A DNA stretch of 64,000 bases from Solibacteraceae bacterium (GCA_026984795.1 JALSRK010000072.1:49396-113395); one strand, 5' to 3'. Shown: positions 16,834 through 26,018, counted from the stretch's first letter. Translations and numbers: made by a program. Notes: generated from the letters alone by a model not told the origin.

Positions 16834-18168
16834 ATGGGTCTGGACTACGTGATCGCCGGGCTGGAGAAGATCGACCCGCTGGTATGGACCGGCCGGGTGA
16901 CGAAGATCGTCGGTCTACTGGTGGAGTCCGACGGGCCGGCGGCGGCGGTGGGCGACTTGTGCGAGTTCGCCGCCGCCGGCCGGCGCATCCGGGCCCAGGT
17001 GATCGGCTTCCGCGAAGGGCGGGTGCTGCTGATGCCGCTCGAGGAGATCGAGGGGCTGCAGGCCGGCGACCGGGTCTTCGCCCGCCGGGATGCCGGCCGC
17101 GTGGGCGTAGGCCCGAAGCTCCTGGGTCGAGTACTGAACGGATTCGGTGAGCCGCTGGACGGCGCCGGTCCGCTCGAGACTGTCGAGCGCCGGCCATTGT
17201 TCGCCACCCCGCCGGGTCCGATGGACCGGGAGCCGATCCGGAAACCGTTGGGCACCGGGGTGCGAGCGATCGACGCCTTACTGCCGTGCGGCAAGGGACA
17301 GCGCATCGGCATCTTCGGGGGCAGCGGCGTGGGCAAGAGCACGCTGCTCGGTTCGATGGCGCGCCACGGCTCGGCCGACGTGAGCGTGATCGCCCTGGTT
17401 GGAGAAAGGAACCGCGAGGTCAAAGAGTTCATCGAGGCGGACCTGGGTCCGGAGGGACTGGCGCGATCGATCCTCGTGGTAGAGACCTCAGACCGGCCGG
17501 CGCCCTTGCGTCTGCGCGCCTGTTTCGTCGCGCTGGCGATCTGCGAGTATTTCCGCGACCAGGGGGCCGACGTACTGCTGATGATGGATTCGGTGACGCG
17601 TCTGGCGATGGCCCAGCGGGAGATCGGGCTGGCGGCGGGCGAGCCGCCGAGCCAGAAGGGCTACACGCCTTCGGTCTTCAACCTGCTACCGAAGATTTTC
17701 GAGCGGGCGGGGAACTTCCGGCACGGATCGATCACCGGATTCTTCACCGTTCTGGTGGAGGGCGACGACTTCAACGAGCCGATCAGCGACGCGGTGCGGG
17801 CCATCCTTGACGGCCACATTGTCTTGTCCCGCGATCTGGCCGCCGCCGGCCATTACCCGGCGATCGACGTGCTGCAGTCGGTGAGCCGCCTCGCTTCGAA
17901 GCTCTTCACGCCGGAGCAGGCCGAGGCGGCGCGTAAGATCCGCGAGGCGCTGGCCACCTACCGGCGCTCCGAGGATCTGATCAACCTGGGGGCCTACACT
18001 GCGGGAGCCAACCCGGCCCTGGACCACGCGATCCAGGTGCGGCCCCGCGTGCTCGAGTTCCTGCGGCAGACGCCGGAGGAGCGGAGCAGCCTGGAAGAGA
18101 CGTTGCGGCGGATGCAGCGGCTGCTCGATCCCGGTGACAAACAGATCCCCGCAGCCGAGGCCCGATGA
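16834..18168 (+). CDS. fliI: Flagellum-specific ATPase FliI
   Basis: 444 residues, full-length. Walker A is 'FGGSGVGKSTLLGSMARH'; 'ALVGERNREVKEFIE' and 'VLLMMDSVTRLAMAQREIGLAAGEPPSQKGYTPSVF' are FliI/type III ATPase signatures that distinguish it from F1 beta. It energises export of flagellar subunits with FliH and FliJ. AGGAGG at 16820-16825 precedes the ATG. Overlaps fliJ by 4 nt. Confidence 0.96.
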   Translation: MGLDYVIAGLEKIDPLVWTGRVTKIVGLLVESDGPAAAVGDLCEFAAAGRRIRAQVIGFREGRVLLMPLEEIEGLQAGDRVFARRDAGRVGVGPKLLGRVLNGFGEPLDGAGPLETVERRPLFATPPGPMDREPIRKPLGTGVRAIDALLPCGKGQRIGIFGGSGVGKSTLLGSMARHGSADVSVIALVGERNREVKEFIEADLGPEGLARSILVVETSDRPAPLRLRACFVALAICEYFRDQGADVLLMMDSVTRLAMAQREIGLAAGEPPSQKGYTPSVFNLLPKIFERAGNFRHGSITGFFTVLVEGDDFNEPISDAVRAILDGHIVLSRDLAAAGHYPAIDVLQSVSRLASKLFTPEQAEAARKIREALATYRRSEDLINLGAYTAGANPALDHAIQVRPRVLEFLRQTPEERSSLEETLRRMQRLLDPGDKQIPAAEAR

Positions 18169-18635
18169 AACGCTTCACCTTCCCCCTGGAGCGGGTGCTT
18201 CGCTGGCGCCGCACGCAGGCGGAACTCGAAGAGGCCCGCCTGGCGGAGCTGTTCGGCGAGCTCGAGCGGATCCGGCGCGAGATCGCGGCGCTCGAACGGG
18301 AATTGGCCGGCGGCGAGGAGGCGCTTCTGGCGGCGGCGCGCAAGGGCGAGGCCGTGGACCCACGGACGCTGGCGTTTCTCGAGGAGTTCCGGCGATACGT
18401 GCGCGGGCGCCGGCGGGAGCTGCGGGGTTCGGAAACCGAGCTCGAGTGGCGGATCTCTGAACAGAGGAAAGCCCTCGTGGAAGCGCGCCGGAGGGTCAGG
18501 ATCCTCGAAAAGTTCAAGGAGAAGAAATTCGGCGAATGGCGTCTGGCCGCCGACCGGGAGGCAAGCCGGCTGGCCGACGAGCTGTTCCTCGTGCATAAGG
18601 CCCGCGGGATGGAGGGATCCCTGCTCGAGGGGTAG
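18165..18635 (+). CDS. fliJ: Flagellar export protein FliJ
   Basis: 156 residues, nearly all a charged antiparallel coiled coil, beginning 'MKRFTFPLERVLRWRRTQAELEEARLAELFGELERI', the usual FliJ opening (FPLERVL-R). FliJ is the central stalk of the FliH-FliI ATPase complex. It starts in an ATGA overlap with fliI and is the last flagellar gene here; a hairpin overlaps its stop codon. fliK, flgD, flgE, fliL, fliM and flhA are not in this window and must lie elsewhere. Confidence 0.9.
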   Translation: MKRFTFPLERVLRWRRTQAELEEARLAELFGELERIRREIAALERELAGGEEALLAAARKGEAVDPRTLAFLEEFRRYVRGRRRELRGSETELEWRISEQRKALVEARRRVRILEKFKEKKFGEWRLAADREASRLADELFLVHKARGMEGSLLEG

Positions 18636-18650
18636 CGCCCCACAGGGCGC
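18635..18650 (+). terminator. Hairpin at the end of the flagellar operon
   Basis: GCGCCC-CACA-GGGCGC, a perfect 6-bp stem with a tetraloop, begins at the last base of the fliJ stop codon. No U-tract follows, so it may only weaken read-through or protect the 3' end. Confidence 0.4.
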
Positions 18651-18824
18651 CATGCCGTACTCCCGCACGGCGGCGGGGGGCAGAGGCGGCGGCCTGGGCG
18701 GCCTGAGGCAGCAGCTCCTCCCGGTAACGACCAACGACGGCCGGCTACTCCCGCGCGTCCGGTGCGGGCCTGGGCCGCGGCGCCCCGGCGAGCGACGGCG
18801 GGCAGAGGATTCAGCGGGCGGGCG

Positions 18825-18833
18825 TGCTATGCT
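18825..18833 (+). promoter_or_regulatory. Extended -10 promoter of the polyprenyl glycosylphosphotransferase gene
   Basis: TGCTATGCT, an extended -10 box, ends 12 nt before the GTG at 18846. The leader would be only about 5 nt and there is no Shine-Dalgarno. Confidence 0.5.
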
Positions 18834-18845
18834 GGGGCGGTAGAC

Positions 18846-20255
18846 GTGTACGTCCGGCAGCGCCGCAAACACAGGCTTCTGTTCGGGACAGCCGACGTCG
18901 TCCTGGTGTTCGCGGCGTTCCATCTGGCCTACATTACGCGGCAGGCGTTGCCGCTGGAGCGCGTCTTTTTTCTCACCCCGCCTGTCAAGGCCTTGCTGAT
19001 CGGCGCCGCCGCCGTCCTGTGGCCCTTGGCGGGTTTGTGGCTGAAGGTCTACGACCGGCTCGAGGCGGCCCGGCTGCGAATCATCGTCCTCGACAGTTTC
19101 CGGCAATGCTTTTTCGCCGGGATTGCGCTGATCCTAGTCGAATATTCTCTCCGGCTGGACCTCAGCCGGCCGTTTCTGGCGCTATTCCTTTTCTATAGCT
19201 GGTCGTTCGCGATCCTCTTTCGGGGGAGCGCCCCGCGGCTGGTGGGCTGGTACCGCCGGGGCTTCGGCGAGCCGCACTATGTAGTCGTGGCGGGCGCCGG
19301 CGAGCGGGCCCGCCGGGTGGCCCGGGAGCTCGAGCGCTCGCAGGACTACGGCGTCCGCCTGGCGGGGTTCCTGGCGGCGGGCGGCGCCGACAACGGCGCA
19401 CCGCCGGAAGGCACCTATCCGGTATACGGCTTGGAGGAGCTTCCCGAATTGCTGCACGATCAGGTGATCGACGAGATCATCTTTGCGGTGGACTCGCGGC
19501 GCTTGGGCGAGCTCGAAGACGTCTTCCTGCTGTGTGACGAAGAGGGCGTCAAGACACGCATCGCCGTGGATTTCTTCCCCCATGTCAACAGCGACGTCTA
19601 TTTGGACCGCCTGCGCAGCATTCCGCTGCTGACCTTTTCGGCGGCTCCGCACGACGAAATCCGGCTGATGGTGAAGCGGCTCCTCGACGTCGCGCTGTCG
19701 GCGGCCGCCCTAGTGGTACTGGCGCCCTTCATGGGGGCGGTGGCCGTGCTGATCCGGCTGACTTCCCCGGGCCCGGCGATCTTCAGACAAACCCGGTGTG
19801 GCTTGAACGGGCGGCGCTTTACGTGTTACAAGTTCCGTTCCATGGTGAGGGACGCCGAACGCCTGAAGCCGGAACTGGAGGAGTTCAACGAGAAACGAAT
19901 CGCCTTCAAGATCACCGACGATCCGCGGGTGACGCCCCTCGGGCGGTGGCTGCGGAAGTTCTCCATCGACGAGTGGCCGCAGTTGTGGAACGTACTGAAA
20001 GGTGATATGTCATTGGTTGGGCCGCGGCCGCCCGTTCCAGAGGAGGTGGAGCGGTACGCGCGGTGGCAGCGGAGGCGGCTGCGGATGCGTCCGGGGCTGA
20101 CCTGCCTGTGGGCGATCGAGGGCCGGGACGATCTCGACTTCGACATCTGGATGAGGAAAGACCTCGAGTACATCGACAACTGGTCGCTTTTGCTGGACCT
20201 GAAGATTCTGCTCCGGACGATCCCACAAGTCTTGTCCGGCAAGGGAGCACACTGA
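18846..20255 (+). CDS. Polyprenyl glycosylphosphotransferase (priming sugar transferase)
   Basis: 469 residues from the GTG at 18846, chosen because homology-like hydrophobic sequence begins there and a promoter lies immediately upstream. Four to five membrane helices at the N-terminus, a central CoA-binding/Rossmann-like domain ('YVVVAGAGERARRVARELER'), then a further membrane helix and the catalytic sugar-transferase domain: 'TSPGPAIFRQTRCGLNGRRFTCYKFRSM', 'RWLRKFSIDEWPQLWNVLKGDMSLVGPRPPVPEEVERY' and 'RPGLTCLWAIEGR'. It transfers a sugar-1-phosphate to undecaprenyl phosphate, starting an exopolysaccharide repeat. It is distant from the main exopolysaccharide locus, which has its own priming enzyme at 58741. 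Confidence 0.9.
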   Translation: MYVRQRRKHRLLFGTADVVLVFAAFHLAYITRQALPLERVFFLTPPVKALLIGAAAVLWPLAGLWLKVYDRLEAARLRIIVLDSFRQCFFAGIALILVEYSLRLDLSRPFLALFLFYSWSFAILFRGSAPRLVGWYRRGFGEPHYVVVAGAGERARRVARELERSQDYGVRLAGFLAAGGADNGAPPEGTYPVYGLEELPELLHDQVIDEIIFAVDSRRLGELEDVFLLCDEEGVKTRIAVDFFPHVNSDVYLDRLRSIPLLTFSAAPHDEIRLMVKRLLDVALSAAALVVLAPFMGAVAVLIRLTSPGPAIFRQTRCGLNGRRFTCYKFRSMVRDAERLKPELEEFNEKRIAFKITDDPRVTPLGRWLRKFSIDEWPQLWNVLKGDMSLVGPRPPVPEEVERYARWQRRRLRMRPGLTCLWAIEGRDDLDFDIWMRKDLEYIDNWSLLLDLKILLRTIPQVLSGKGAH

Positions 20256-20263
20256 GGAACGCT

Positions 20264-20878
20264 ATGCACCTGGTTCCGACACAAGAGGACGTGATCGCGT
20301 TATTGCGCGAGACGGGCGCTTTGCGCCAGGGACATTTCCGATACCCGACGGGACTGCACTCGGACCAGTATCTGCAAATCCCGCTGGCGATGCGGTACTA
20401 CCAGCACCAGAAAACGCTCAGCGTCGGGTTGAGCCGCCTGGTGCGCGCGAATCCAGAGATCCGGGCGATCATCCCGGAGCTGTCGATCGTCTGTCCGGCC
20501 ACCGGGGGGCTGCCGATCGCCTACACATTGTGCGAAGCGCTTCAGGCGCACCAGGTCTATTGGGCGGAGCGTTACGGGGACGACGAGCCGCTGCGCTTCC
20601 GGCAGTTTCTCGAGGTGGCCCCGGGCGAGAAGGTGCTCATGGTGGACGACATCCTGCGGTCGGGGACCCGATTGACGGAGTTGCGCCAGTTGCTGGAATC
20701 GAACGGGGCGGAGGTGGTTGGTTTGGCGGTGCTGGTCTATCAGCCGACGCCGCAAACCAAAGACTTGAGTTCGCTGCCTTTCTACTACTTGGCGAAGGTG
20801 GAAGGCGCCTGTTTCACTGAGGAGAAGGAATGCACTCTCTGCCAACAAGGCGTGCCCATCGAGGAAGTCTGGGCTTAG
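20264..20878 (+). CDS. pyrE: Orotate phosphoribosyltransferase-like protein
   Basis: 204 residues from the ATG at 20264, with GAGGAA 5 nt upstream. The PRPP-binding signature is 'VLMVDDILRSGTR' (residues 124-136). The opening 'ALLRETGALRQGHFRYPTGLHSDQYLQIPLAM' is the PyrE substrate-binding start, and 'CPATGGLPIAYTLCEAL' is the PRTase core. It should make orotidine-5'-phosphate from orotate and PRPP. The C-terminal tail 'CFTEEKECTLCQQGVP', with three Cys, is a little unusual. Some proteins of this type have a salvage role, so the pyrE symbol is probable rather than certain. Follows the glycosylphosphotransferase by 8 nt. Confidence 0.8.
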   Translation: MHLVPTQEDVIALLRETGALRQGHFRYPTGLHSDQYLQIPLAMRYYQHQKTLSVGLSRLVRANPEIRAIIPELSIVCPATGGLPIAYTLCEALQAHQVYWAERYGDDEPLRFRQFLEVAPGEKVLMVDDILRSGTRLTELRQLLESNGAEVVGLAVLVYQPTPQTKDLSSLPFYYLAKVEGACFTEEKECTLCQQGVPIEEVWA

Positions 20879-22242
20879 CCGGCCGTTTTTTTCTGCTGTT
20901 GAGCGGCCTCTCGCTGGCCGCGCTGCCGGCCTGGGGGGCGGGATTTCGGGCCGGCGCGGCCCGGGTGGACATCACGCCGGAGGGTCCGATCTGGCTGTCG
21001 GGGTACGCCAGCCGGGACCATCCCTCTGAAGGGGTTGACCAGCGCCTCTACGCCCGGGCGCTGGCGCTCGAGGATGCCCGGGGAGGCCGGTTTGTCTTCG
21101 TCAGCCTGGATCTGATCGGCGTGCCCCGCAGCCTGGCCGACGAAGTAGCGGCTCGGTCGGCGAAGCAGTACGGACTGGAACGGTCGGAGTTGCTGTTGAA
21201 CGCGAGCCACACCCATGCCGGACCGGTCGTCTGGCCGAACCTGTCGGCGATGTACGATCTGGCGAAACCGGAGCGGCGAAAGCTGATCGAGTACCGGCGG
21301 CGGCTTTCCGATTCCACAGTCACAGTGATCGGAACGGCGCTCGGCCGCCTGGCTCCCGCGCAGCTCTCCTATGGCGAGGCCAGCGTGGGCTTCGCGGTGA
21401 ACCGCCGCGAGTTCCAGCCCGACGGCACGGTGAAGATCGGCGTGAACCCGGACGGCCCGGTGGACCACTCGGTTCCGGTGATCCGAGTCACCGGCGAGGA
21501 CGGCCGGCTGCGGGCCGTGGTCTTCGGCTACGCCTGCCACAATACGACGCTCACCGGAAGGAACTACCGCATCAGCGGGGACTACGCCGGTTTCGCAGCC
21601 GCCCATCTCGAAAAGGCACATCCCGGCGCGGTGGCGTTGTTCCTGGCCCTCTGTGGCGGAGACCAGAATCCGAACCCGCGCGGAGAGCCGCGGCACGTCG
21701 TCGAGCACGGGACGGCGCTGGCCGAAGCGGTCAGCCAGGCTCTCGAAAGCAAGGCCGCCCGGCCGCTCCGGCCGCCGCTGAGGTCGGCTTTCCAACTCGT
21801 CGACCTCCGCTTCCGGCACCATACCAGGGCGCAATTCGAGGAAGACTCGAGGTCCGACAACCGGTTCATCCGCAACCGGGCGCGGCTGATGCTCGAAGCC
21901 TACGACGCGCGCCGGCCGGTGCGATCCGTTCCTTATCCGGTGCAGGCGCTCCGGTTCGACGACGGGCTGGCGATCGTTGCCCTGGGGGGTGAAGCTGTGG
22001 TGGACTACGCGCTGCGGGCGAAGCGGGAATACGCTGGGCGTCCCTTGGTGGTTGCCGGGTATTCCAACGATGTGATGGGCTACATCCCCTCGCTGCGCGT
22101 GCTCAAAGAAGGCGGCTACGAGCCGGTCGAAAGCACGATCTACTACGGGCTTCCCGGGCCGTTCGCCGACGAGGTCGAGGAGACGATCTTCGAGACCATC
22201 CACAAGGTGCTGCAGCGCGTCGGTTTACGGCGCTCCCGATAG
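20830..22242 (+). CDS. Exported neutral/alkaline ceramidase-like hydrolase
   Basis: 470 residues. A signal peptide (about 17-37, ending 'PAWGAG') precedes 'FRAGAARVDITPEGPIWLSGYASR', the standard opening of the neutral ceramidase N-terminal domain family. The metal-binding motif 'ASHTHAGP' lies at residues 125-132 and further His are in 'YACHNTT'. It may hydrolyse ceramides, but most bacterial members of this family are uncharacterised and the C-terminal ceramidase domain is not obvious. The ATG overlaps pyrE by 49 nt, yet GAGGAGAAGGA lies directly upstream, so this start is credible and coupled to pyrE translation. Confidence 0.82.
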   Translation: MHSLPTRRAHRGSLGLAGRFFLLLSGLSLAALPAWGAGFRAGAARVDITPEGPIWLSGYASRDHPSEGVDQRLYARALALEDARGGRFVFVSLDLIGVPRSLADEVAARSAKQYGLERSELLLNASHTHAGPVVWPNLSAMYDLAKPERRKLIEYRRRLSDSTVTVIGTALGRLAPAQLSYGEASVGFAVNRREFQPDGTVKIGVNPDGPVDHSVPVIRVTGEDGRLRAVVFGYACHNTTLTGRNYRISGDYAGFAAAHLEKAHPGAVALFLALCGGDQNPNPRGEPRHVVEHGTALAEAVSQALESKAARPLRPPLRSAFQLVDLRFRHHTRAQFEEDSRSDNRFIRNRARLMLEAYDARRPVRSVPYPVQALRFDDGLAIVALGGEAVVDYALRAKREYAGRPLVVAGYSNDVMGYIPSLRVLKEGGYEPVESTIYYGLPGPFADEVEETIFETIHKVLQRVGLRRSR

Positions 22243-22248
22243 GCCGGC

Positions 22249-22268
22249 GCCCGGGCCGAGGCTCGGGC
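22249..22268 (+). terminator. GC-rich hairpin after the ceramidase-like gene
   Basis: GCCCGGGC (22249-22256), loop CGAG, GCTCGGGC (22261-22268): an 8-bp stem with one G-U pair, 7 nt after the stop codon. No U-tract. Confidence 0.4.
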
Positions 22269-22364
22269 CAAGCCCCGGCGGCAACCGACGCAGCCGCGCC
22301 TTCCTGTCGCTTGCGGGGGGAGAGCGCTGCTCCGGGCGTCGGCAAGGGGTCGCCCATTCTTGCC

Positions 22365-22393
22365 TTGACAGGCCCGGTTGTCAGCGATAACAT
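22365..22393 (+). promoter_or_regulatory. Sigma-70 promoter of the TonB-dependent receptor gene
   Basis: TTGACA (22365-22370), a 17-nt spacer, then TAACAT (22388-22393). The predicted start near 22400 gives a leader of about 100 nt. GTTGTC-AGC-GATAAC at 22377-22391 is a near-perfect inverted repeat overlapping the -10 box and could bind a repressor. Confidence 0.6.
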
Positions 22394-22499
22394 TTACGCC
22401 GATACGGCCAGGGATCAACTGCGGTGTCTCGCCTCGACAGCTAGTCCCGGAGGGGATTCCACTGTATCGAAATCGAAGACCAGCGGGGGTATTTGACTG

Positions 22500-25400
22500 A
22501 TGACAATGCGATCCGTCTTTTTGTCGGTGGCGCTCTCGCTGCTGGCCGCCATGCTGGCATCGGCCCAGGGGACGGGGACGATCCAGGGTGTGGTGACCGA
22601 CAGCACCGGGGCGGTAATCCCGGGCGCTCAAATCGTAGTCAAGAACCTGGATACCGGGGTGGAGCACAAGACAACCACGAACGAGGTGGGCTTCTATATG
22701 GTCCAGGCTCTGAACCCGGGGCGTTATTCGGTGACCTGTTCGAGCGAAGGCATGTCCACCAGCGAACGTCCGGAGCTGCGCCTGGAGGTGGCGCAGACGA
22801 TGCGGGTGGACTTCGAACTGAAGGTCGGGGCGGTGGCCGAGGTCGTGGAGGTCTCTGCGGCGGCGGTGCTGCTGCAGTCCGAGAAGACCGACGTCGGGCA
22901 GGTGATCGACTCCAAGCGCATTCTGGAAATGCCGCTGAACGGCCGCAACTATCTGGAGCTCGCCAAGTTCGCCGTCGGCGTGCTGCCGTCGCGCGAGCTC
23001 GGCAAAGGTACGCGTCATGACGGGGAAACCGGGGGTGAAGGCGGCATCCTGGCCATGGGCATGCACGCCGCACAGACGAATGTCCTGGTGGACGGCGCCG
23101 ACAACTCGTCGCGGAACTCCGGCGGGGCGCTCGGCTTCCAGGCCCAGGCCACCAAGCCATCGATCGACGCGGTGGCGGAGTTCAAGGTGGTGACGAACAA
23201 CATGTCGGCCGAGTACGGCTACCGGATGGGGGCCAAGGTGATCGTCAGCACGAAGTCCGGCACCAACGCCTTCCACGGAACCGCCTTTGAGTTCCTGCGC
23301 AACGACAAGCTGGACGGCACCAACTTCTTCGCCAACCGCGCCGGGGCGAAGAAGCCGATGCTCCGGCGCAACCAGTTCGGGGCGACCCTCGGCGGCCCGT
23401 TCCTCAAGAACAAGCTGTTCGGCTTCTTCAGTTGGCAGAGCACGCTGGAGCGGGCGGGCCGGAGCTACACCAGCTCGGTGCCGAGCCTGGCTGCGCGTAA
23501 CGGGGATTTCTCGAACCAGCCCGACCCCGATCACGAGATCTACGACCCGCTTACGCTGACGGACGGCGTGCGGCTGCCGTTCCCGGGCTTCGTGATTCCC
23601 GCGAGCCGGTTCGATCCGGTGGCCAAGAGGATTGTGGATCTCTACCCCGAACCGAACATCGCCGGCCGCGAGGACCTGAAAAACAACTTCTTTTTCTCGC
23701 CGGCCAAGAAGACCGATTCCCACCAGTACGACATCCGGGTGGACTGGAACGTCAGCGACACGACGCGGGCTTTCGGGCGCTACTCGATCCGGGACGAGTT
23801 TGTGGACGATCCTTGTCCGCTGCCCCTGCCGGCGTGCGGCGGAAGGGGCCAGACGATCGACCTTCCCGGCCAGAACTGGGCCGGGGGCCTGACGACGAGC
23901 TTCGGCCCGACGATGTTCAACGAAGCCCGGTTCGGCTACACGCACTTTCCGACGAAGTTCGATATCCCTTTCAAAGAGCCGCTGAATGAGAAGTTCGGCA
24001 TCAAGGGTGCGCCGGGGGATTCGCTGAACGACGGGCTCAACCACGGCTTCGCGCTGTTCATTCCCAGCGGTTTCGCCCAGGTAGGCCCGCGGGGTTTCTG
24101 GCCCAACATCAACCACCTGGACAACCTCCAGTTGGCGGACAGCTTCTCGATCATCAAGAACCGGCACACGATCAAGTTCGGGGCGGAGTTCCGGCGGACC
24201 GACATCCCGCGGTCGCCTTCGCGCCACCGCCGCGGGCGGTTCAATTTCAGCGGCGTCTATACGGCGCAGAAGCCGTTCGACGCCAAGAGCCGCGGCTCCA
24301 CCGGCGCCGGCCTGGCCGACATGCTCCTCGGCTGGGCGAACAACGGCATCTGGGGCTGGCCGAACGGCGAGGAGATCATCGTCCACTACTGGGGTTTCTT
24401 CGTTCAGGACGACTGGAAGATCACGCCGAACCTCACCCTGAACCTGGGCGTTCGCTATGAGTTGTTCGGCGTTCCGACCTTCCCGGATCCGGACACCCAT
24501 CCGTTGAACAGCACCGTGGGCCGGTTCCTGACCGAGGTGAACGGGCGGCCGTTCGGCGATGGCGAGGGAATTCCCCCGAACCAGGGCGGCTGGGGCGAGG
24601 CGGAGTTCCTGCCCTACTTCGTGAGGCCGAAAGACAGCTCCGACTGCGGCGGCTGCAAGTTGGACAAGACGAACTTCGCTCCCCGAGTCGGCATTGCCTA
24701 CCGCATGAACGACAAGACCGTCATCCGATCCGGCTTCGGCATCTTCTACGGCGAATACGACAACGTGCAGACCGAAATGGCACGCTTCGCCACCGGTCCG
24801 CCGCAGTCGAACGAGTTCACCAACGCGCAGCCGAGGGACTTCACGGACTTCTTCGTCCAGGAAGGCTTCCCGCCGGTGACCCGCAGCGGGCTGCCGCGGC
24901 GGGGACTGAACGTCAACGTGCGGCAGGATGGGTCCTGGCCGCAGTTCTACGGGGCGCAGTGGTTCTTCGACATTCAGCGGGAGATCGGCTTCGACACGCT
25001 GCTGACCATCGGCTACAACGGCACGGCGACGTCGCAGATCCCGGCGGCCATGAACATCAACCATCCCTTGACGCCGCACCCGACGATCCGCTGGCAGAAC
25101 CGGGCGATCCGGCCGTTCTTCAATTCGGTGTCGCTGCGCGGAAGCCTCTTCCTGAACGCCAACTACAACGCCCTGACGGTGAAGGCCGAGAAGCGCTTCA
25201 CCCACGGGCTGACGTTCCTCGGTTCCTTCACCTGGGCGCACAACATCGACTACGCGAACGAGAACCTGATGCAGGGCACCCGCGCCCAGGTGGCCTACAC
25301 TTATGACCGGCACTACGACCGCGGCAATGCCTCGCTGGACCGCCGGTTGGCTTTCGTGATGAGCGCCGTTTACGAACTGCCGTTCGGCCCCGGCAAGCCT

Positions 25401-25874
25401 TACCTGAACAATGGTGTGGCGAGCTGGATCTTCGGCGACTGGCAGATCGGCGGCATCTTCTCGGCGCTGGGCGGCACGCCGGATTCGCATTCCATCAACG
25501 TCAACACGACGAACGTGGGCGGGGCCAACCGGGGCCAGTTCATCGCCGACGTGAACCTGCCGCCGTCGGAGCGTACGATCGACCGGTGGTTCAACACCGA
25601 AGCGGTGATTCCTGGGCCTCCGGGCGAGATCGACCCGGCGGGCCGGAACCTGATTTGGGGTCCGGGCCGGGTCAACCTGGACTTCTCTGTCGCCCGGCGG
25701 TTCCGGATGCCGTGGGAAGGCCACTACCTGCAGTTCCGTTTCGAGTCGTTCAACTTCACCAACACCCCGGCCTTCGGGCGGCCGAACACGGCCTTCGGCA
25801 CGGCCAACGTAGGCAAGATCACCTCGGCCGACGAGCCGCGCCGGATCCAGTTCGGCTTGAAGTACGTCTTCTGA
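22500..25874 (+). CDS. TonB-dependent receptor, Oar-like, with N-terminal carboxypeptidase-regulatory-like domain
   Basis: 1124 residues; signal peptide ends at 'MLASAQG' (about residue 22). Residues 25-110 form a CarboxypepD_reg-like beta sandwich ('GTIQGVVTDSTGAVIPGAQIVVKN'). The plug follows ('LEMPLNGRNYLELAKF...NVLVDGADN...AVAEFKVVTNNMSAEYGYRMGAKVIVSTKSGTN'), then a beta barrel ending in an aromatic strand 'IQFGLKYVF'. This size and order match the large Oar-like outer-membrane receptors that Acidobacteriota encode in many copies, thought to import glycans or other large substrates. An ATG at 22506 is an alternative start. It lies directly upstream of sugar catabolic genes; the ligand is unknown. 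Confidence 0.93.
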   Translation: MTMRSVFLSVALSLLAAMLASAQGTGTIQGVVTDSTGAVIPGAQIVVKNLDTGVEHKTTTNEVGFYMVQALNPGRYSVTCSSEGMSTSERPELRLEVAQTMRVDFELKVGAVAEVVEVSAAAVLLQSEKTDVGQVIDSKRILEMPLNGRNYLELAKFAVGVLPSRELGKGTRHDGETGGEGGILAMGMHAAQTNVLVDGADNSSRNSGGALGFQAQATKPSIDAVAEFKVVTNNMSAEYGYRMGAKVIVSTKSGTNAFHGTAFEFLRNDKLDGTNFFANRAGAKKPMLRRNQFGATLGGPFLKNKLFGFFSWQSTLERAGRSYTSSVPSLAARNGDFSNQPDPDHEIYDPLTLTDGVRLPFPGFVIPASRFDPVAKRIVDLYPEPNIAGREDLKNNFFFSPAKKTDSHQYDIRVDWNVSDTTRAFGRYSIRDEFVDDPCPLPLPACGGRGQTIDLPGQNWAGGLTTSFGPTMFNEARFGYTHFPTKFDIPFKEPLNEKFGIKGAPGDSLNDGLNHGFALFIPSGFAQVGPRGFWPNINHLDNLQLADSFSIIKNRHTIKFGAEFRRTDIPRSPSRHRRGRFNFSGVYTAQKPFDAKSRGSTGAGLADMLLGWANNGIWGWPNGEEIIVHYWGFFVQDDWKITPNLTLNLGVRYELFGVPTFPDPDTHPLNSTVGRFLTEVNGRPFGDGEGIPPNQGGWGEAEFLPYFVRPKDSSDCGGCKLDKTNFAPRVGIAYRMNDKTVIRSGFGIFYGEYDNVQTEMARFATGPPQSNEFTNAQPRDFTDFFVQEGFPPVTRSGLPRRGLNVNVRQDGSWPQFYGAQWFFDIQREIGFDTLLTIGYNGTATSQIPAAMNINHPLTPHPTIRWQNRAIRPFFNSVSLRGSLFLNANYNALTVKAEKRFTHGLTFLGSFTWAHNIDYANENLMQGTRAQVAYTYDRHYDRGNASLDRRLAFVMSAVYELPFGPGKPYLNNGVASWIFGDWQIGGIFSALGGTPDSHSINVNTTNVGGANRGQFIADVNLPPSERTIDRWFNTEAVIPGPPGEIDPAGRNLIWGPGRVNLDFSVARRFRMPWEGHYLQFRFESFNFTNTPAFGRPNTAFGTANVGKITSADEPRRIQFGLKYVF

Positions 25875-25910
25875 CAGCCGTTTCGGCCGCAGCCGCCGTT
25901 CTTCACACAG

Positions 25911-25940
25911 GGGGGCGCCGCTGAACCGGGCGGCGCCCCC
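25911..25940 (+). terminator. Strong hairpin after the TonB-dependent receptor
   Basis: GGGGGCGCCGC (25911-25921) and GCGGCGCCCCC (25930-25940) form a perfect 11-bp stem around an 8-nt loop, 36 nt after the stop. The following bases are not U-rich. Confidence 0.6.
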
Positions 25941-26006
25941 GCTCTCGATGAGCGCCTGACCCGAGGAGGCCCGTGTGCCCGGCGGCACGGGCCCGGCTTG
26001 ATCGTT

Positions 26007-26018
26007 TGCGTTAACGCA
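26007..26018 (+). promoter_or_regulatory. Palindromic operator before the fucose-isomerase-like gene
   Basis: TGCGTTAACGCA is a perfect 12-bp palindrome 23 nt before the ATG, just upstream of a weak -10 candidate at 26029-26036 (TGTAATAG). The form resembles operators of sugar-responsive LacI/GntR-type repressors; the regulator is not in this window. Confidence 0.55.

Noticed and set aside
18652..18843. 63-codon frame between fliJ and the glycosylphosphotransferase
   Set aside because: Gly/Arg-rich, overlaps the extended -10 box of the next gene and lacks any domain.
22143..25988. A 1281-codon open frame on the minus strand opposite the TonB-dependent receptor
   Set aside because: It is antisense to a well-supported receptor gene, has no recognisable domains, and reads as Arg/Pro/Val-rich shadow translation expected from high-GC codon use.
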